A stretch of 64,000 nt of DNA from Catenaria anguillulae PL171 (lineage: Eukaryota; Blastocladiomycota; Blastocladiomycetes; Blastocladiales; Catenariaceae): assembly GCA_002102555.1 (NCBI GenBank), contig MCFL01000010.1, forward strand, positions 1 to 64,000, written 5' to 3'. A program made the position numbers and the translations under genes. Position 1 is the stretch's first letter, and each line of letters opens with the position of its first letter. Shown piece after piece: positions 20,215-32,700 of this stretch. The notes beneath the pieces are model-generated. The model saw nothing but the letters and a program-made list of their open reading frames with translations. It made no database searches and had not been told where the DNA came from.

Positions 20215-23063
20215 TCACAACACCAACCGACTCGTGAGCTCCTTGTACAACTCCTTGAACGCCAGCGAATCGCCAGAAATCCTCTTGAACCTGACCCCGT
20301 GCAAGTTGAGCAGCCACACCTTGCACACCTCCACCTCAAACCGCACAATGTGCTCGGCGGGCTGCAATGAGCTCGGCGGCCGAGCTCCACTTAATTCTGC
20401 AGCTGCTTGCGTTGGACTCGTCGCGCTGGAAATCTCGCTGGCCGACATGCCGTCCGACTGCTGTCGCGGCGACGTGTTGCTTGCGCTTTCGCTGATGGCA
20501 CCGCCTCGCATGGGCACACTCACATTGAACATGTAGTAGCTGTCGTCACGCGCAAACGTCAGTCCTGGGTACTGTGTCGCGAGTACCAATAGGCCACGGT
20601 GCAACTCTTGGAACACGGCTGATGGCGGCATGGATGACGTGTTGGTTGAGGTCAGCGAGAACCGGATTGCACGAATAGATTTTGGTGGGCGGTGAATCAT
20701 GTGCCAGTCGGCAATCGCTTGGGACGAGGGCTTGGCGAGCTTTTCCGGCTCCAAGTCCATGGCAACAGCACCTGTTCCGCCAACAAGGCCGGCGGTCGTT
20801 CCGTCGCATGTCGCTAGCCCACCATTGGGACCGGGAACCAGCGGCTGCTGCAGATTGTACAAAATGGAATCTCCCTTGGTCACAAGAGACAGGCGGCGGC
20901 TGTTCCCCTTTGTCGGTGTGGACCCAACACTCGCCGACCCGAGTCCCATGTGGCCATGGAAATGATTGACGCTGCCGGCGACATGTCGTTGGCCACATTG
21001 GCGGTAGAGTCGCCAAAACTGGGCAGTTGGCGTGTTGCTTCATTGAATGGATCGAGGTTGCGATGCACAGAGGCAGTGGATTGACCGGAAGATTGATTCG
21101 GTGTTGCGAAGCCAGAGCCGGCTTCAACGCTTGGATTCCCATATGCGTTTGGCAATGGAGGAGAAGTGGATTGCGATTCCGTCGTCGAGTGGAATGACAT
21201 GCGCCTGTTGCGGCGGAAATCCATGGAGCGCGACGCAGAAATACCACCACTGTTGGTCCCTGCAGCGCTGCTGCCGGGCGCGGGAGTCATGGAGCGAGAG
21301 CCACCGGCATTGTTGGCTTCGTTGATTGCATTGAGTGGAGCCAAGTGACGCGTTGGCGACGTACTGCCGGCCACAAGCGACATGCGCCGGCCGGGAACAC
21401 CGGCCGCAGTTTGTCCCGGCTTGGTCATGTCGATCGTGGCCATGGGCGGCTGACCCGGACCGGCGCTCGCTGGACGCAGCGACATGCGCCTTGCAACCGT
21501 CAACGACATTCGCCTGCCCAGTGTTGCACCCGATCCAATCCCGCCCTCGGAATCTTCTCCCGGTGGGTTGATGGATCCTCTCCTCGAGCCAGTACTCGGA
21601 TTCACGCCGGCAACGACAACGTGAGACAGAATATCGGTTTGGTAGCGAGCAAACGAGAAAACAGTGCTTTGGGCATCCTTGTTGATGGACAAAATCTGGT
21701 CCATTCCAGTATCGCGCAGTGTGTCATACAGCGGTTGAATCTTGAGTGGGCGTTCGATTTCTTCGAAATTGACCCAGCGATCCTCATACATTTCGGCCAT
21801 TGTAATGCGTTGGGCTGGGTCCTTGACGAGGATGCGAGCAAGCAGTTGGCGCAACTCTGTTCCCACAGTGCATGTTGGTTAGGACTGAAGTAACCGGTTT
21901 GTGGCACACTCAATCACGACGAACCAGGTGTGAAATGATCCGGGCAAGTGTACTGCAGGTTCATAATCTTGTTGTACAAACTTGGAATCGAATGCCCATG
22001 GAACGGCGGCTTGCCCGAGCACATGATGAAGAGAATGACGCCCATTGCCCACACGTCCGTGTGTACACCAATGTACGGCTTGAATGAAATGAGTTCGACG
22101 GCGGCATAGTTGGGAGTTCCGCAAAATGTCATCATGAGGTCCTCAATGTCACTGCGAAAAGTTCGGCCCAGGCCAAAATCGGTGATGAGAATGTCGCGTG
22201 ATGCAGACAAGAGCAAGTTTTCGAGCTTCAAGTCTCGGTGGACGACACTAGCTTGATGGCAATGGTCAATGGCGGACATGATTTGCCGAAAGAAGCGGCG
22301 GGCTTCCTTCTCCGACAAGTAATCCTTGGCTGCAATGTAATCAATAAGCTCGCCACCCGGCGCGTATTCCCTATCAAGCGCAAGGAAACAGTCAACGTTT
22401 CAAATCGGATGGCCAAGCCATGCCATGCATGAGCGTACATGATGATGAAGCATTCATCGTCAGAATCGATAACTTGATACAATCCGATAATGTTTGGATG
22501 ATTGAGCCTCATGAGCAGCTTGACTTCGGCATACAGCGAATCCATGAGTGTCTTTGCACCGTCCTTGGGTGGTAATGGGGAAGAAATGGGTGAAATGACG
22601 GGTATGCTGTCGCCGCGCGTTACGGGCACCGGTGCTGACGGCGGTTTAGTTGCCCCAGATGCAGCCGTTGCTTCTGACGTGTCCGACTGTGGTTCTGCTG
22701 AACTGGCACGGTCACGCGGTGATTCCGGCTGCTTGGGGACCGCCCCATTACTCCCGCTCCCACTGCCACTGTTGGTTGCGGTTGCAGCCGCGGCGGTCGC
22801 GGCAGCATGGTTTTCCTTTGCAGCCTTCTTCTTGGCAGCGTCATGTTTCATCTTTTCCTTACGCTTGGCCGATTTGGTAATCTTTTCCGCCATGAGCACT
22901 TGTCAATGATCTTGATTGCAACCTTTTGTCCAGTTTCCTTGTGGAAACCAAGCTTGACTTTGGAAAAGGCCCCTTGGCCAATGGTCTTGCCCAGCTTGAA
23001 GTCGCCGATGCGGTACTCATTGGAGAGCCGTGACTTGGATGGCGAAGAGGGCGTGGATGACAT
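20215..23063 (-). CDS. MARK/PAR-1-like Ser/Thr kinase with C-terminal KA1 domain
   Basis: Exons 23063-22439, 22370-21925 and 21856-20215 are separated by two 68-nt introns. The glycine loop [15 protein letters not shown] and the VAIKIIDK lysine are followed by an insertion of about 110 low-complexity residues before the C-helix ([16 protein letters not shown]). Next come [25 protein letters not shown] in ITDFGLGR, and an activation loop with [10 protein letters not shown] and AVE in place of the usual APE. The loop threonine targeted by LKB1-type kinases is kept. A Ser/Arg-rich linker repeats RRMSL four or more times, which looks like a set of basophilic kinase sites. The last 45 residues ([20 protein letters not shown]) are a clear KA1 domain that binds acidic membranes. 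The frame slips by one base at about 22900 and 20945, probably sequence errors. The role is probably cell polarity or microtubule control. Confidence 0.85.
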
Positions 23064-23861
23064 GATGGAAATGCATAGAGTGCCGCATCTGCCGCGGTTT
23101 GGTCGTCTACATTCAAAGATGCGTGTCTTGCAGCGTTTGCTTCAGCCAGTGCATAGTATTGACCTCTCCCCTCAGATCGAGGCGCAACGATGGGAAGGGT
23201 AAAGTGCGGACAACGTCGATCGACGCGTTGACCCATGCCTGAACGGGAGGGCACACGCTTCTTGCATCAGGCCGGTATGAAGACATTGTCCTTACCACGA
23301 CACGATTGAAGCAGGCACAGGAGCATTATCCCCAAGTCTCCGATCGCCTCTTTTCTCAGTTCTCAATCCATCGATTTTGAAAGTGTCATCGAGCGCCTTG
23401 CCTTGGTGGAGGCACATGGAAGAAATTGAACCTGAAAAGAGTGCGAAAAAGCTCGGTACTGACCAGTCAGCACAGTCGGTGGGAGACATCGCTCTCATGT
23501 GTCAACACTTTTAAACATACGTCCTTTTGCAGTCGAACTTCGCCTGTGTGTACATTGTCCATGGCGGAACAAAGATGCTTCTGAATCCGACACGACCTGG
23601 CACTCAGCACTCAGCGAAGCGCAGATCGGCGGGGTTGCTATGGAAAAAGAACAATGTTTCAGATTGTGGAGCATTCGCACGTGATATTTCCTTTCGGGCG
23701 AATTGAACAATGGAGTTACCTGCTCGCGGTCCGCCGATCTGTCAGCGCCACTCTCGCATCCACCCGCAACACTGTCATCAACCAAGTCCAGCCAAGCGGG
23801 GCGAAAGCCGTTAGTGTGTGTGTTCCTTCTCTCACGTTAATTCCTTGAGAAGTATTTCAAC
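23064..23861. promoter_or_regulatory. Divergent promoter region, kinase / RACK1
   Basis: About 800 bases between two divergent starts. Short open frames on both strands look non-coding. A pyrimidine-rich stretch directly before the RACK1 ATG (TTCCTTCTCTCACG near 23823-23836) resembles the TOP-like tracts often found at genes for translation proteins; this is a weak inference. Confidence 0.35.
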
Positions 23862-25421
23862 ATGGCTGATTCCAAGGAGCGTCTTTCTCTGCGCCACACC
23901 CTCGAATGTATGCACCATGACCATGTATCTGCCCGCCAGCGAAACCGTGAACACCATTTCGCTAACGGATCTCTCGCCCACGATGATTTGACTCATGCCT
24001 AGCCCACAAGAACTGGGTGACCTCGATCGCCACCTCGGCCGAGGCTCCGGATTTGCTCTTGTCGGGCTCGCGTGACAAGACCTTGCTCATCTGGCAATTG
24101 ACCCGCGACTCGCAAAACTACGCCATTGCCCGTCGTGCCCTCACTGGCCACAACCACTTTGTGCAAGAGATTGCCATCTCGTCCGATGGTCAATTCGCCC
24201 TCTCTGCCTCGTGGGACAAGACCCTTCGCCTCTGGGACCTGACCACTGGCAAGGCCACCCGTCGCTTCATTGGCCACACCAACGACGTGCTCTCGGTCTC
24301 GTTCTCGGCCGACAACCGTCAAATCGTCTCGGGCTCCCGCGACAAGACCATCAAGCTGTGGAACACTCTTGGTGAGTGCAAGTACAACATCGAGGGTGCC
24401 CACACCGAGTGGGTCTCGTGCGTGCGCTTCTCGCCCAACCCCGAGAACCCCATCATCATCTCGGCTGGCTGGGACAAGCTCGTCAAGGTTTGTTGCTCCT
24501 TTTTGCTTTTCTTTGGCATAGCGCATCGTCTCGTTGCATCGCCTGCAAAATCGCTCTCTCGCACGCACGCACGCACCATCTGCACCGGCTGCTGCTTCTT
24601 GGACCCACACCATGCCGCTTCAACCGAGGTTTGTCAACGATCGCGCGAGGAGGAGCTGGGATATGATGCTCTTTGAATATTTGCTACTTCAGATGGGGGC
24701 CTTGGTGGCTCCGATGAGACAGAAATCCCACCGTGGTATGACTGATCCAGCTCCGCAAATCCTCGCATTTTCGTTTTGCGTGTCCACCGCCGCCGAACCG
24801 CAGCAGCAGCAGCAGCCATGTCGGGTATTCTGAGCGATTTTGCATTCCGACTGCGGCAAGGGACGATGCGGCGACTTCAGAGTCTTGCATCGTGTGCTGA
24901 CCTAGTCTTTTGTCATGAATTACAAGGTCTGGGATCTCTCCAAGTCCAAGCTGCGCACCAACCACATTGGCCACAAGGGCTACATCAACTCGCTCGCCGT
25001 GTCTCCCGATGGCTCGCTCTGCGCCTCGGGCGGCAAGGACGGTATCCCCATGCTCTGGGACTTGAACGATGGCAAGCACTTGTACTCGCTCGATGCCGGA
25101 GAGGAGATCCACGCCCTCTGCTTCTCGCCCAACCGCTACTGGCTCTGCGCTGCCACCACCTCGGGCATCCGCATCTGGGACCTCCAAACCAAGGAGCACA
25201 TTGACACCGCCATTGTCTCCGAGGAGGACGAGTTCGACATGGGTGAGGGCAAGAAGAAGTTTGTTCCCCCGACCCCCTTGTCGCTCGCTTGGTCGCCCGA
25301 TGGCCAGACCTTGTTCGCTGGTTACACCGACAACAAGATCCGCGTGTGGGACCTCGTTCGTACTAAGACGTGTGCCTTTGCCTTACCGCGATTGGTTTCG
25401 ACGGGTGAGTGTCATGATTGA
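23862..25421 (+). CDS. RACK1: RACK1 (Asc1/Cpc2) 40S-bound WD40 protein
   Basis: Exon 1 23862-23907 ([15 protein letters not shown]), intron 95 nt, exon 2 24003-24487, intron 439 nt, exon 3 from 24927. Seven WD40 blades are readable: [104 protein letters not shown] and [13 protein letters not shown]. The SGGKDG and [13 protein letters not shown] signatures are specific to RACK1. It sits on the small ribosomal subunit head and scaffolds signalling. The open frame runs about 20 residues past the usual C-terminus. A strong donor (GTGAGT at 25405) and an acceptor at about 25517 suggest another intron, so the true 3' end is uncertain. The large second intron hosts a snoRNA. Confidence 0.93.
24652..24754 (+). 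ncRNA. SNORD24: U24 C/D-box snoRNA within RACK1 intron
   Basis: A perfect 8-bp terminal stem, GGAGCTGG (24652-24659) with CCAGCTCC (24747-24754), closes the unit. Box C is ATGATGC at 24663-24669, box D' CAGA at 24690-24693, box C' CGATGAG at 24712-24718, and box D CTGA at 24742-24745. The stretch ATTTGCTACTTCAGATGG (from 24679) matches the conserved guide of U24/snR24, which directs 2'-O-methylation in the large-subunit rRNA. In budding yeast snR24 also lies in the intron of the RACK1 orthologue ASC1, so both the sequence and the host gene agree. The hosting intron is 439 nt, where others in this window are mostly 50-105 nt. Processing would be by debranching and exonuclease trimming of the spliced intron. 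Confidence 0.9.
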
Positions 25422-25982
25422 GTGTTGTCTCGTTGTGTGTGTGCTTCTCCTTGTCACATTTGCGATGAAATACATTCGTCTGCCTGTCTGAAACGGTGTT
25501 CATTCGTTACATTCCAGTGCACTGTCATTCCGCAAGCATTCACAAGTTGTCCAATGATCCCAATTGATCCGCTAAGAAACGCATGCCGGCACTGAACGGC
25601 CAGCCAGCTCGCTGGAGCTTGGGCCCATCACACACGGACGCGGAGTGGAGCGGCGGAGCAACTTCCGGTCTTGGTGAGACAACGGGGTATACGGTGAAGG
25701 CTCTCGAAGGCCCGGAACTCGCCCACTCGTGGGATGGCCTGATCTGGCATGCCATATTCACTCGTGCGTCGTCAGTTGTTTGTTAAATTCTTGCATAAAT
25801 ACACGCGCGCGCGAAGCGAATGACAAAGTTGGGAGCTCTGCACTTGGCTTGCCGGACTGCAGTCTGGCACCACGTTTTGTACAAGCACACACACATGAAA
25901 AACTTAAGAAATCATCACCCCGTGCATTGCAACACAGCTCGCAGTGCGAATCTGGCAAAGCGACCCTCCAGCTCAATCAACC
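25422..25982. other. Intergenic region RACK1 to Ca2+/H+ exchanger
   Basis: About 560 bases. The first 100 may be RACK1 intron and terminal exon. A GCGATGAAA near 25462 and CTGA near 25488 look like boxes C and D but lack a terminal stem, so no snoRNA is called. The rest must hold the exchanger promoter. Confidence 0.35.
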
Positions 25983-27494
25983 ATGCCTGGTACGTGCGCA
26001 CGCGGGGCCGCCCGCCATCCATGTCATGTGGTGATCTGCTGCCTGCTCCCCGCCGCCATGATAACACTTGATGCACCTTTGCACAGGTAATCGCAACTCA
26101 CAGTCCGACGAGCGGACGCCCATTTTGCCGCGCTCAGCCCCGAACGGCGGCGTAGGCGACGCCAACGTTGTCGAGGACCACTCCTCACCAACGCTCAAAT
26201 CCTCGCTGTACGCGACCGCCCACATGTCGCCGCTCAACCTCATGCTGGTCTTTGTCCCCATTGGCATTCTCTCCGGCATTCTGCAATGGGGACCAGTCAC
26301 AACTTCTGGCTCAATTTTCTTGGAATCATTCCGCTCGCGAAAATTCTCGGGTTCGCGACAGAGGAACTCGCACTTCGCACAAACCAGACGATTGGCGGCC
26401 TGCTCAATGCCACATTTGGAAATGCCGTCGAAGTGCTCGTGTCTGTGATTGCGCTCAACAACGGCATGGTTGGCGTCGTGCAGAGCAGTTTGCTGGGGTC
26501 CATCCTGTCAAACATGCTGCTCGTGCTCGGGTTTTGCTTCTTGTTGGGCGGGGCCACCCGCTCGCAGCAAGAGTTCAACCCGACCGCGGCCAATACGTCG
26601 TCGGCGCTCTTGTCGATTGCCGTGCTGTCGCTGCTGGTGCCTGCGGCGTTTGTCAGCTCGTTGAAGGACAAGGAGAGCGATGTCATGGGGTCCGTGTTGA
26701 CCTTGTCGAGGTTGACGGCGGTCATTTTGCTGGTGATTTATGCCTTGTTCTTGTTCTTGTGCGTTTTCGTTTTTTTTTCCGTCTTCTCCCCACCCGTTGG
26801 CGGCTTGGCCTGACTTGCCTTCTCACAGCCAACTTCGCACGCACGCTCATTTGTACGAGGAAACCAACTCGGAGGAACATGAGGTGGAGATCCCAAGCGT
26901 CACCGGACCGTTTGCCGTCGTTTTGCTGCTCTCGTCGACCATTTGTGTTGCGGTTCGTCTCCTTTGCGGCAGTCCACGAACAAGTATCATTCCACGGTGA
27001 CCTAATTTCCACCTGTAGATCAACTCGGATTACCTTGTCGCCTCCATTGAGGGTCTTTCGCATTCATGGGGTCTTTCCCAAACCTTTGTTGGTCTCGTCC
27101 TACTCCCGTGCGCACTTTTGTCGTTCTGTGACTCTGGTCTTTCACTTGTCACGCTGACCAGTTCATCAACTTGCGTAGAATTGTGGGCAACGCCGCTGAG
27201 CACGTCAGCGCCGTGACTTGCGCCATGAAGAACAAGATGGAACTTTCGCTCGGCATTGCCGTCGGCAGCTCTACGCAAATCGCCCTGCTCGTGACCCCGC
27301 TCCTTGTGGTCATTGGGTGGATCATTGGCCAGCCCATGACGTTGTTTTTCGAGGCATTTGACACGGTCGTGCTTTTCATCTCGGTGCTCATTGTCAACTA
27401 CCTGATCAATGACGGACGGTCCAATTGGCTCGAGGGCGCCATGCTGCTTGCGGCATATGCGATTATTGCCATTGCGTATTACATGATGCCTTGA
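25983..27494 (+). CDS. Vacuolar Ca2+/H+ exchanger (CAX / Vcx1 family)
   Basis: Five exons: 25983-25989 (only seven bases, ATG CCT G), 26087-26758, 26829-26952, 27019-27107 and 27179-27494, with introns of 97, 70, 66 and 71 nt, all phase-consistent. The product is about 402 residues, normal for the family. The first alpha repeat is [21 protein letters not shown] and the second [20 protein letters not shown], with their catalytic Glu residues; [17 protein letters not shown] and [14 protein letters not shown] follow the repeats as in CAX. About ten membrane segments are visible. It would move cytosolic Ca2+ into the vacuole using the proton gradient. Before [14 protein letters not shown] the frame shifts by one base near 26292 (LQWGP then [10 protein letters not shown]); a missing C in a C-run is the simplest explanation. 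Confidence 0.9.
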
Positions 27495-27770
27495 CGGAAT
27501 TGATCCTGTTTTATTCTTTGTCCAGTCGCAGAGCGGATTTTGCTTTTGTCGCTCCTAACTTCCACGCACTCTCTACGATATGATCTTTCTTCGCTTCATT
27601 CCTTCCCGTCTCATGTTGGTCGTCCGGAATCTCGGTAAAAGAAAGCACCCACTTTGTCTGCATTTGCGCATCAGGGTTGATACAGCGTTAAAGTACAATC
27701 CACTCGATATGTTGGTGCACTTTCCACCAAGCAGAGTGGATATGGAACGAAATAACGTTAACGATCCCAT

Positions 27771-28501
27771 TCACTTTTGGCTCCGAGTATTCGCACTCGC
27801 CACAGATCCCCCACCAAACTCGCTCTTCACAACCGCCTCCAAATGCGTCCGAAACACGGGCAGCAGATTGCCTTGCATGTGCCTGCCTGCCTCTTTTCCC
27901 AACATGTCAACCAGTTTGGTCGGCACTGGCTGCTCCTGCTCTACGACACCACACTCGAGCAACTGCTTGCGCAATGCGCCCGACAAGTTGAGCGACGTTG
28001 GGCTGCTTGGATTCACGTACGCGTCAATCAGCGCCTTGACTTGCGCCTGGTCGAGCTGGATCATGTCATTGTTTTGCGACTGGGCGCGTGGGCGCGGCGT
28101 ACGTTCGGTGGCTCCCCCAGATGTCATGGGGGGCGGGTGGTTGGAGAGCAGGCCGGGGACAAAACCGGGCTGTGCGGACTGGCGCAGCTGCAAGTACTGT
28201 TCGTAAAACTGGACCGTTTCGGGCATGAAGTGTTGCTTTGCACAGTCGCGAAAGAGCGGCAGGAGGGCGGGCGACAGCGACGTATCTATGAAGATATCGC
28301 GCAGGGTGACGCTCGATGGGTCTTGGATGTTTGCGAGCGGAGAGGTGGGTGTTGCGGATTGATCTGTTTTCTCGTAGATAGTGTCAGGGATGTGACGAAT
28401 GTGCAAAACGTGTGGGAACAGAGCCAAAAATGCCGACCTTCAGCTTCACTGCTCGACCGGCTCACCTTGCGTTTCAGTGCGCTGAAGACCTTGAGCTGCA
28501 T
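27771..28501 (-). CDS. Small RGS-domain protein
   Basis: Exon 1 28501-28466 (MQLKVFSALKRK), a 95-nt intron (28371-28465), exon 2 28370-27771; 211 residues. The RGS helical bundle is readable: VTLRDIFIDTSLSPALLPLF (helix 1-2), HFMPETVQFYEQYLQLRQ (helix 4), then a linker of about 45 Pro/Ser residues, IDAYVNPSSPTSLNLSG, LRKQLLECGV, and a last helix pair with LPVFRTHLEAVV. RGS proteins speed GTP hydrolysis by G-alpha subunits. The linker inside the domain is unusual. The gene is transcribed away from the class C GPCR 1.2 kb upstream, which makes a functional link plausible. The call rests on helix pattern and key hydrophobics, so a divergent RGS is likely but not certain. Confidence 0.62.
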
Positions 28502-28718
28502 GATGGCCGCTGTGGTTGGACACTACGAGGGCGGTGCGGAGGGGCGACAGAATGAAGAACGAGCAGAACCTTGAAACGGCACAAATGGCAAATGGGTTTC
28601 GCTTTCTCAGTGATTTTAAGCAGAATACATGAAAGGCGCTCAATTGAGTGCTAAGTCAGGAAAGGATGATTTATGATGTGTCGTCTACCAAGAGAATCGG
28701 CAATCGCACGATCGGTTA

Positions 28719-29296
28719 GAGAGTGTCCTTGACGTTCGCACCAACCGACTGGCGCGTCACCGCGACAGACTCGTCACCGTTCGCGTTGGCCTGGAAGTTA
28801 TAATGAAATGAAAGCAACAAAAAGACAGGATGAACCGGCTTTCTCAACCTCAGAATACTGCTCGCAATATTCAGGGTAAGCCCACTCTGGACGGAATCAC
28901 CTGTTCCCACCCCTTCTCTTGATTTGTCCAACCGCATCTGTTTACTTGAGAGCACACGAGCCAGTCCCAGCACTGGAGTACCAGTCCGTGTGCCTTGAAG
29001 CCCTGACTGTGGCATCCTATCAGCGCAAACCCGACGTCCACGATAATGCAGATGTTCATGGACGATGGCAGAACCCCCCCACGTAACCATCTGTCGTCCT
29101 TTTGCTTTTCGAGATGCGTGATGTGTGTGTAAGTCTGGGCCACTGTTACTGGTGGCCACATGGAGCAATCAAGCTCGATGGTTCTGGTCAGAATGACAAT
29201 TTGGCTCAAGGTGCCTCCTTGTAAAACAAAGCAGTAAAAAGCAATTACCCTCATTAACTGGAGTGGCGTGGCCTCTCCGGCTACTAGTACCGCCAT
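28719..29296 (-). CDS. Hypothetical protein, uncertain gene model
   Basis: An open stretch from 29296 begins MAVLVAGEATPLQLM and continues through TRTIELDCSMWPPVTVAQ, LEKQKDDRW and IIVDVGFALIGCHSQ. A GT-AG intron between about 28905 and 28797 keeps phase 0 and would add a tail beginning ANANGDESVAVTRQ, giving about 155 residues. A further upstream exon (29560-29405, TEVCQLDCVTLTSRPD) may belong to it. I do not recognise the protein. Its mirror frames are also open in places, so the gene could be spurious. The remaining sequence between the RGS gene and the GPCR shows nothing else. Confidence 0.28.
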
Positions 29297-29719
29297 CTTG
29301 CTGGTTTATGTCGTTAACCTCAGCATGCAGTCTGCCCAGCATATGAGGCGTGATCCATCTGTGCAACTGGGTCGAGTGCAACGGAAATGGACATGCCTGT
29401 TCATCGCTTACTTGCAAAAAGATGTCAGGGCGGGAAGTTAGCGTCACACAATCCAATTGACACACCTCAGTTTGCGTCTTTTGGCATTGGAGGCGAGCGC
29501 ACTGTGTGCCCCCTTCAAACACCCCCCATCGATCCGGTGTAATCTCCTTACCACACAGCAAAAGGCAAAAGATGCGACTCTATGAAATATGATCCAATTC
29601 ATCGAGATTTCCCGCATAAGACCAACACACATTTTGATCGATAACCTCAAGATTCCATCACCAACCTGATTATGACTTGCACTTTCGCGTTGAACCCCGC
29701 AGCACGGACGAAGCACAAT

Positions 29720-32700
29720 ATGCCAACCAACATCTGGCTTATGAGCGCAATAATCAGCTGCTTGGCAATGCTGGCCCTGAGTGTCAGCGCAGGTGAGCTC
29801 CGGCTTGCTGTGCACCTGCCTTTCCTCTCAGTCCAAGACTTGCCAAACGTGCCCGACATCGTCGACGCGATAAAGCTCGTCCAGCCCGGGCTGAACCGTC
29901 TGCATCCAAATCACACCTTTTCTGTCGACTATGTCGCCACCAACTTGAGTCTGGCTGAGTCGTCACGGGCATTTCTCGATTCGGTGACCAAGAGAGGTGC
30001 ACTGGGCATCATGGAGATGTACGCGAATGATCTCCAGTCCTGAGCCGCGACGAGAATTGCATGTTGCTTCGTTTCACGCGTGATGTTCCTTGCACATTTG
30101 TTAGTACTATAGCTACTACACGGAGCCGCAAGCGTTGACGGCGACGTACTTCAAGACGTATATGTGCAGCGGAAGTGCCGACGCAGAGTCTCTGTCGTAT
30201 GGCGACTATCTGTACGTGCGTGACCCATCGAGATGCGTTGGATTCCCATCGTCCTTTCTGACAACTGCTTTTGCTGTCTTGGTGATGTTCTTCCAGGTAC
30301 TTTTATCGAACCATCCAGGTCCGTGGCCAGGCATTATCCTCTCCATATCGCAAAGCGACTCATTCCGTCCACTGACGTGACGATTGCCATGGAAATTCAG
30401 GACGCTCCCGCTCACGGTATTGCTCTCGTTCGATTTGTGAAAGCTATGGGCTGGGACCGGGTCAACCTCGTCTTTCATTCCGGATCACGTTCGGGTATGT
30501 TTTCTTTCAGAGTTTCCTCATCTTTCCCAGACTCGCTAGCGCTAACATGGCCGTCCTTGTTGTCAGTGGCGGACGGTTCACTTGGTCTGCGCCCGACTAC
30601 AACATTACCATCTCAACTACGCAAATCTTCTCCACCGATTCGCGCGACTTCAAGTCCATTACCGCCAACATGTTTTCAACGGGCACTCTCATTCATGTCC
30701 TTTGCGCCGACCCGTTCTACTCGGTGGACTTCATTGCGGCTACCAAGGAAGCTGGTCTTGTTGGGGCAGGCAACGTGTGGATCACACCCATGGCATTTTC
30801 ATCTGCTTTCGATGCAAGCAACACAACCGAGTGGTACAATGCACTTGAAGGATTTATCTATGCATCGCCTCTCGAGGACACTGGGAACCAGTACGCGACC
30901 GAGATGAAGGCATTGTGGAATCAGCAGTACCCCGGGAGAAAATTTCCGACCTACGGCATGTTGTATCGAGGTATGGGACATTGTGGACTATTGTACCGAC
31001 GGTCCGAAGTGAACTCACCACTGTTTTTTCCTTTTGGCAGATTGCATGTACTCAATGGCGGAGGGGCTTCTCAAGGTACGTATTTACCTCGGCAATTGGT
31101 TCAATATTGTCACGATGACACGCTCACCACGACACTATTGACTCTTTCCCGTGCGCGTGCTTAGCTTGTCGACCGCCATGGCTACGACCGGATCATTGCA
31201 CGAAACTATTCATTCAATCTCTTTAACCTTGTGCGCACATTCACCGGAGCATCCGGGGCTATCACGCTCGATGACTGGGGGGACCGGCAGCAAGACTTTG
31301 TCTTCAAAAACATTTGGAACGGCACCGTCCATGACACCTACTTGCTGCCTGTCGAGTCCACATCTCTTCTCACATTGGACCAGCCACTCCGGTTCCCCGG
31401 CGGCTCGACGGAAAAGCCGATTGACCACGTTCCCAAAGTGCTCATCAACGAAATGTGGGGCACAATCGGCGGCACCATTCTCGGAGCTTTCACTGTGGGC
31501 ATCATGTCCATCATTTCGGGGACCATTGTATACCTGGTTATCCATCGCGACGTCCCTCAGTCAAGCACCTCTCGCTTCCTTTCCTTTGCGTGATTTGCCT
31601 TGGTTGCTTGCTCACCTTGGCAAGTACTGTGCTCTCCTTGCTACTGCCTTCAAGTACGGACCTATGCCAAACCAACGCTTGGATCTTCAACTTTGGGTTT
31701 GAGCTCGTCGTTGGCGCAGGCATTCTCAAGACGTACCGCATCGCCACCATCTTTGCCAACAAGTCACTCGTCAAAGTGTCAAGTATGCAAAACAAGTACT
31801 TGTTTCTCGGGCTGGCCTTCATTTTGGCCATTCAATCCATCATCATGGGCGTCTTTACGGCCCTGAGTCCAATGCAACCCTCGTCCATTTCTGGCCGTGA
31901 CTGGATCTTTATGACGTGCTCGAGCCAGCACAAGCAGTGGGAAGTGCCCATCATTGTCACCAACCTCGTTTACAATGGGCTGTTGATGCTCATATTTCTA
32001 TTCCTCGCATTCAAGACGCGCAGCGTCAGCAGCAACTACCGCGAATCCAAGTTCATGTACCTGACTGGGCAATCGGTCGCTATGTCGTCCATTGTCGTCA
32101 TTGTCTTTAGTCTGTTCAATTTCGGCAAAGACGGACCGACGGCCTTTTTGGTCAAGCACTGGCTGATTGTCCTTACCGTTGCGCTCGCCTATTATTGCCT
32201 GGTCGGTCGCCTGGTTGTGGACGTGCGCGCCGAAGCCAATCGGCCAAAAAGCGTTGCTGGCGCCAACAACACGAGTGGCAACCTCATTCGTGGCAGCGCC
32301 CGGCCGCAGTCCAACCTCATCAGCCTGGATGCCACCCGGCCATCCGGTATGCCCACATCCCATGGCGGATCGGCGGAAATCAGGGGTCCAGGCTCTGCAA
32401 CGCTCAAATCTGTGCTTGCTGTGCGGCACGCTGGCTGGTTTACGCGGTGGGAATCGTACAAAGTGCACGTCTTCACAGGCGACGGGCTTTTGACCATGGT
32501 ACCCGACACGCCCGGGTCGACGCTGGGCCGCACGTTTGACTTGACGACCGCGCTCGTCAATCCCAAGCCCGCAGCAAACTTCAACTGCGTCGAGTTGTTC
32601 GCCGAAGGAAGCTCGTGGGCCATTCAGTTTGACTCTGACAAGGACCGACAAAAGTGGGCAGATGTTTTGACGAGCATTGCCACCACGACCACCTCGACGG

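Noticed and set aside
24820-24905. Possible second C/D snoRNA in the RACK1 intron (CTGA near 24896)
   Set aside because: No acceptable box C and no terminal stem.
25405-25500. Possible C/D snoRNA in the putative last RACK1 intron (GCGATGAAA and CTGA)
   Set aside because: Box spacing is too short and no closing stem was found.
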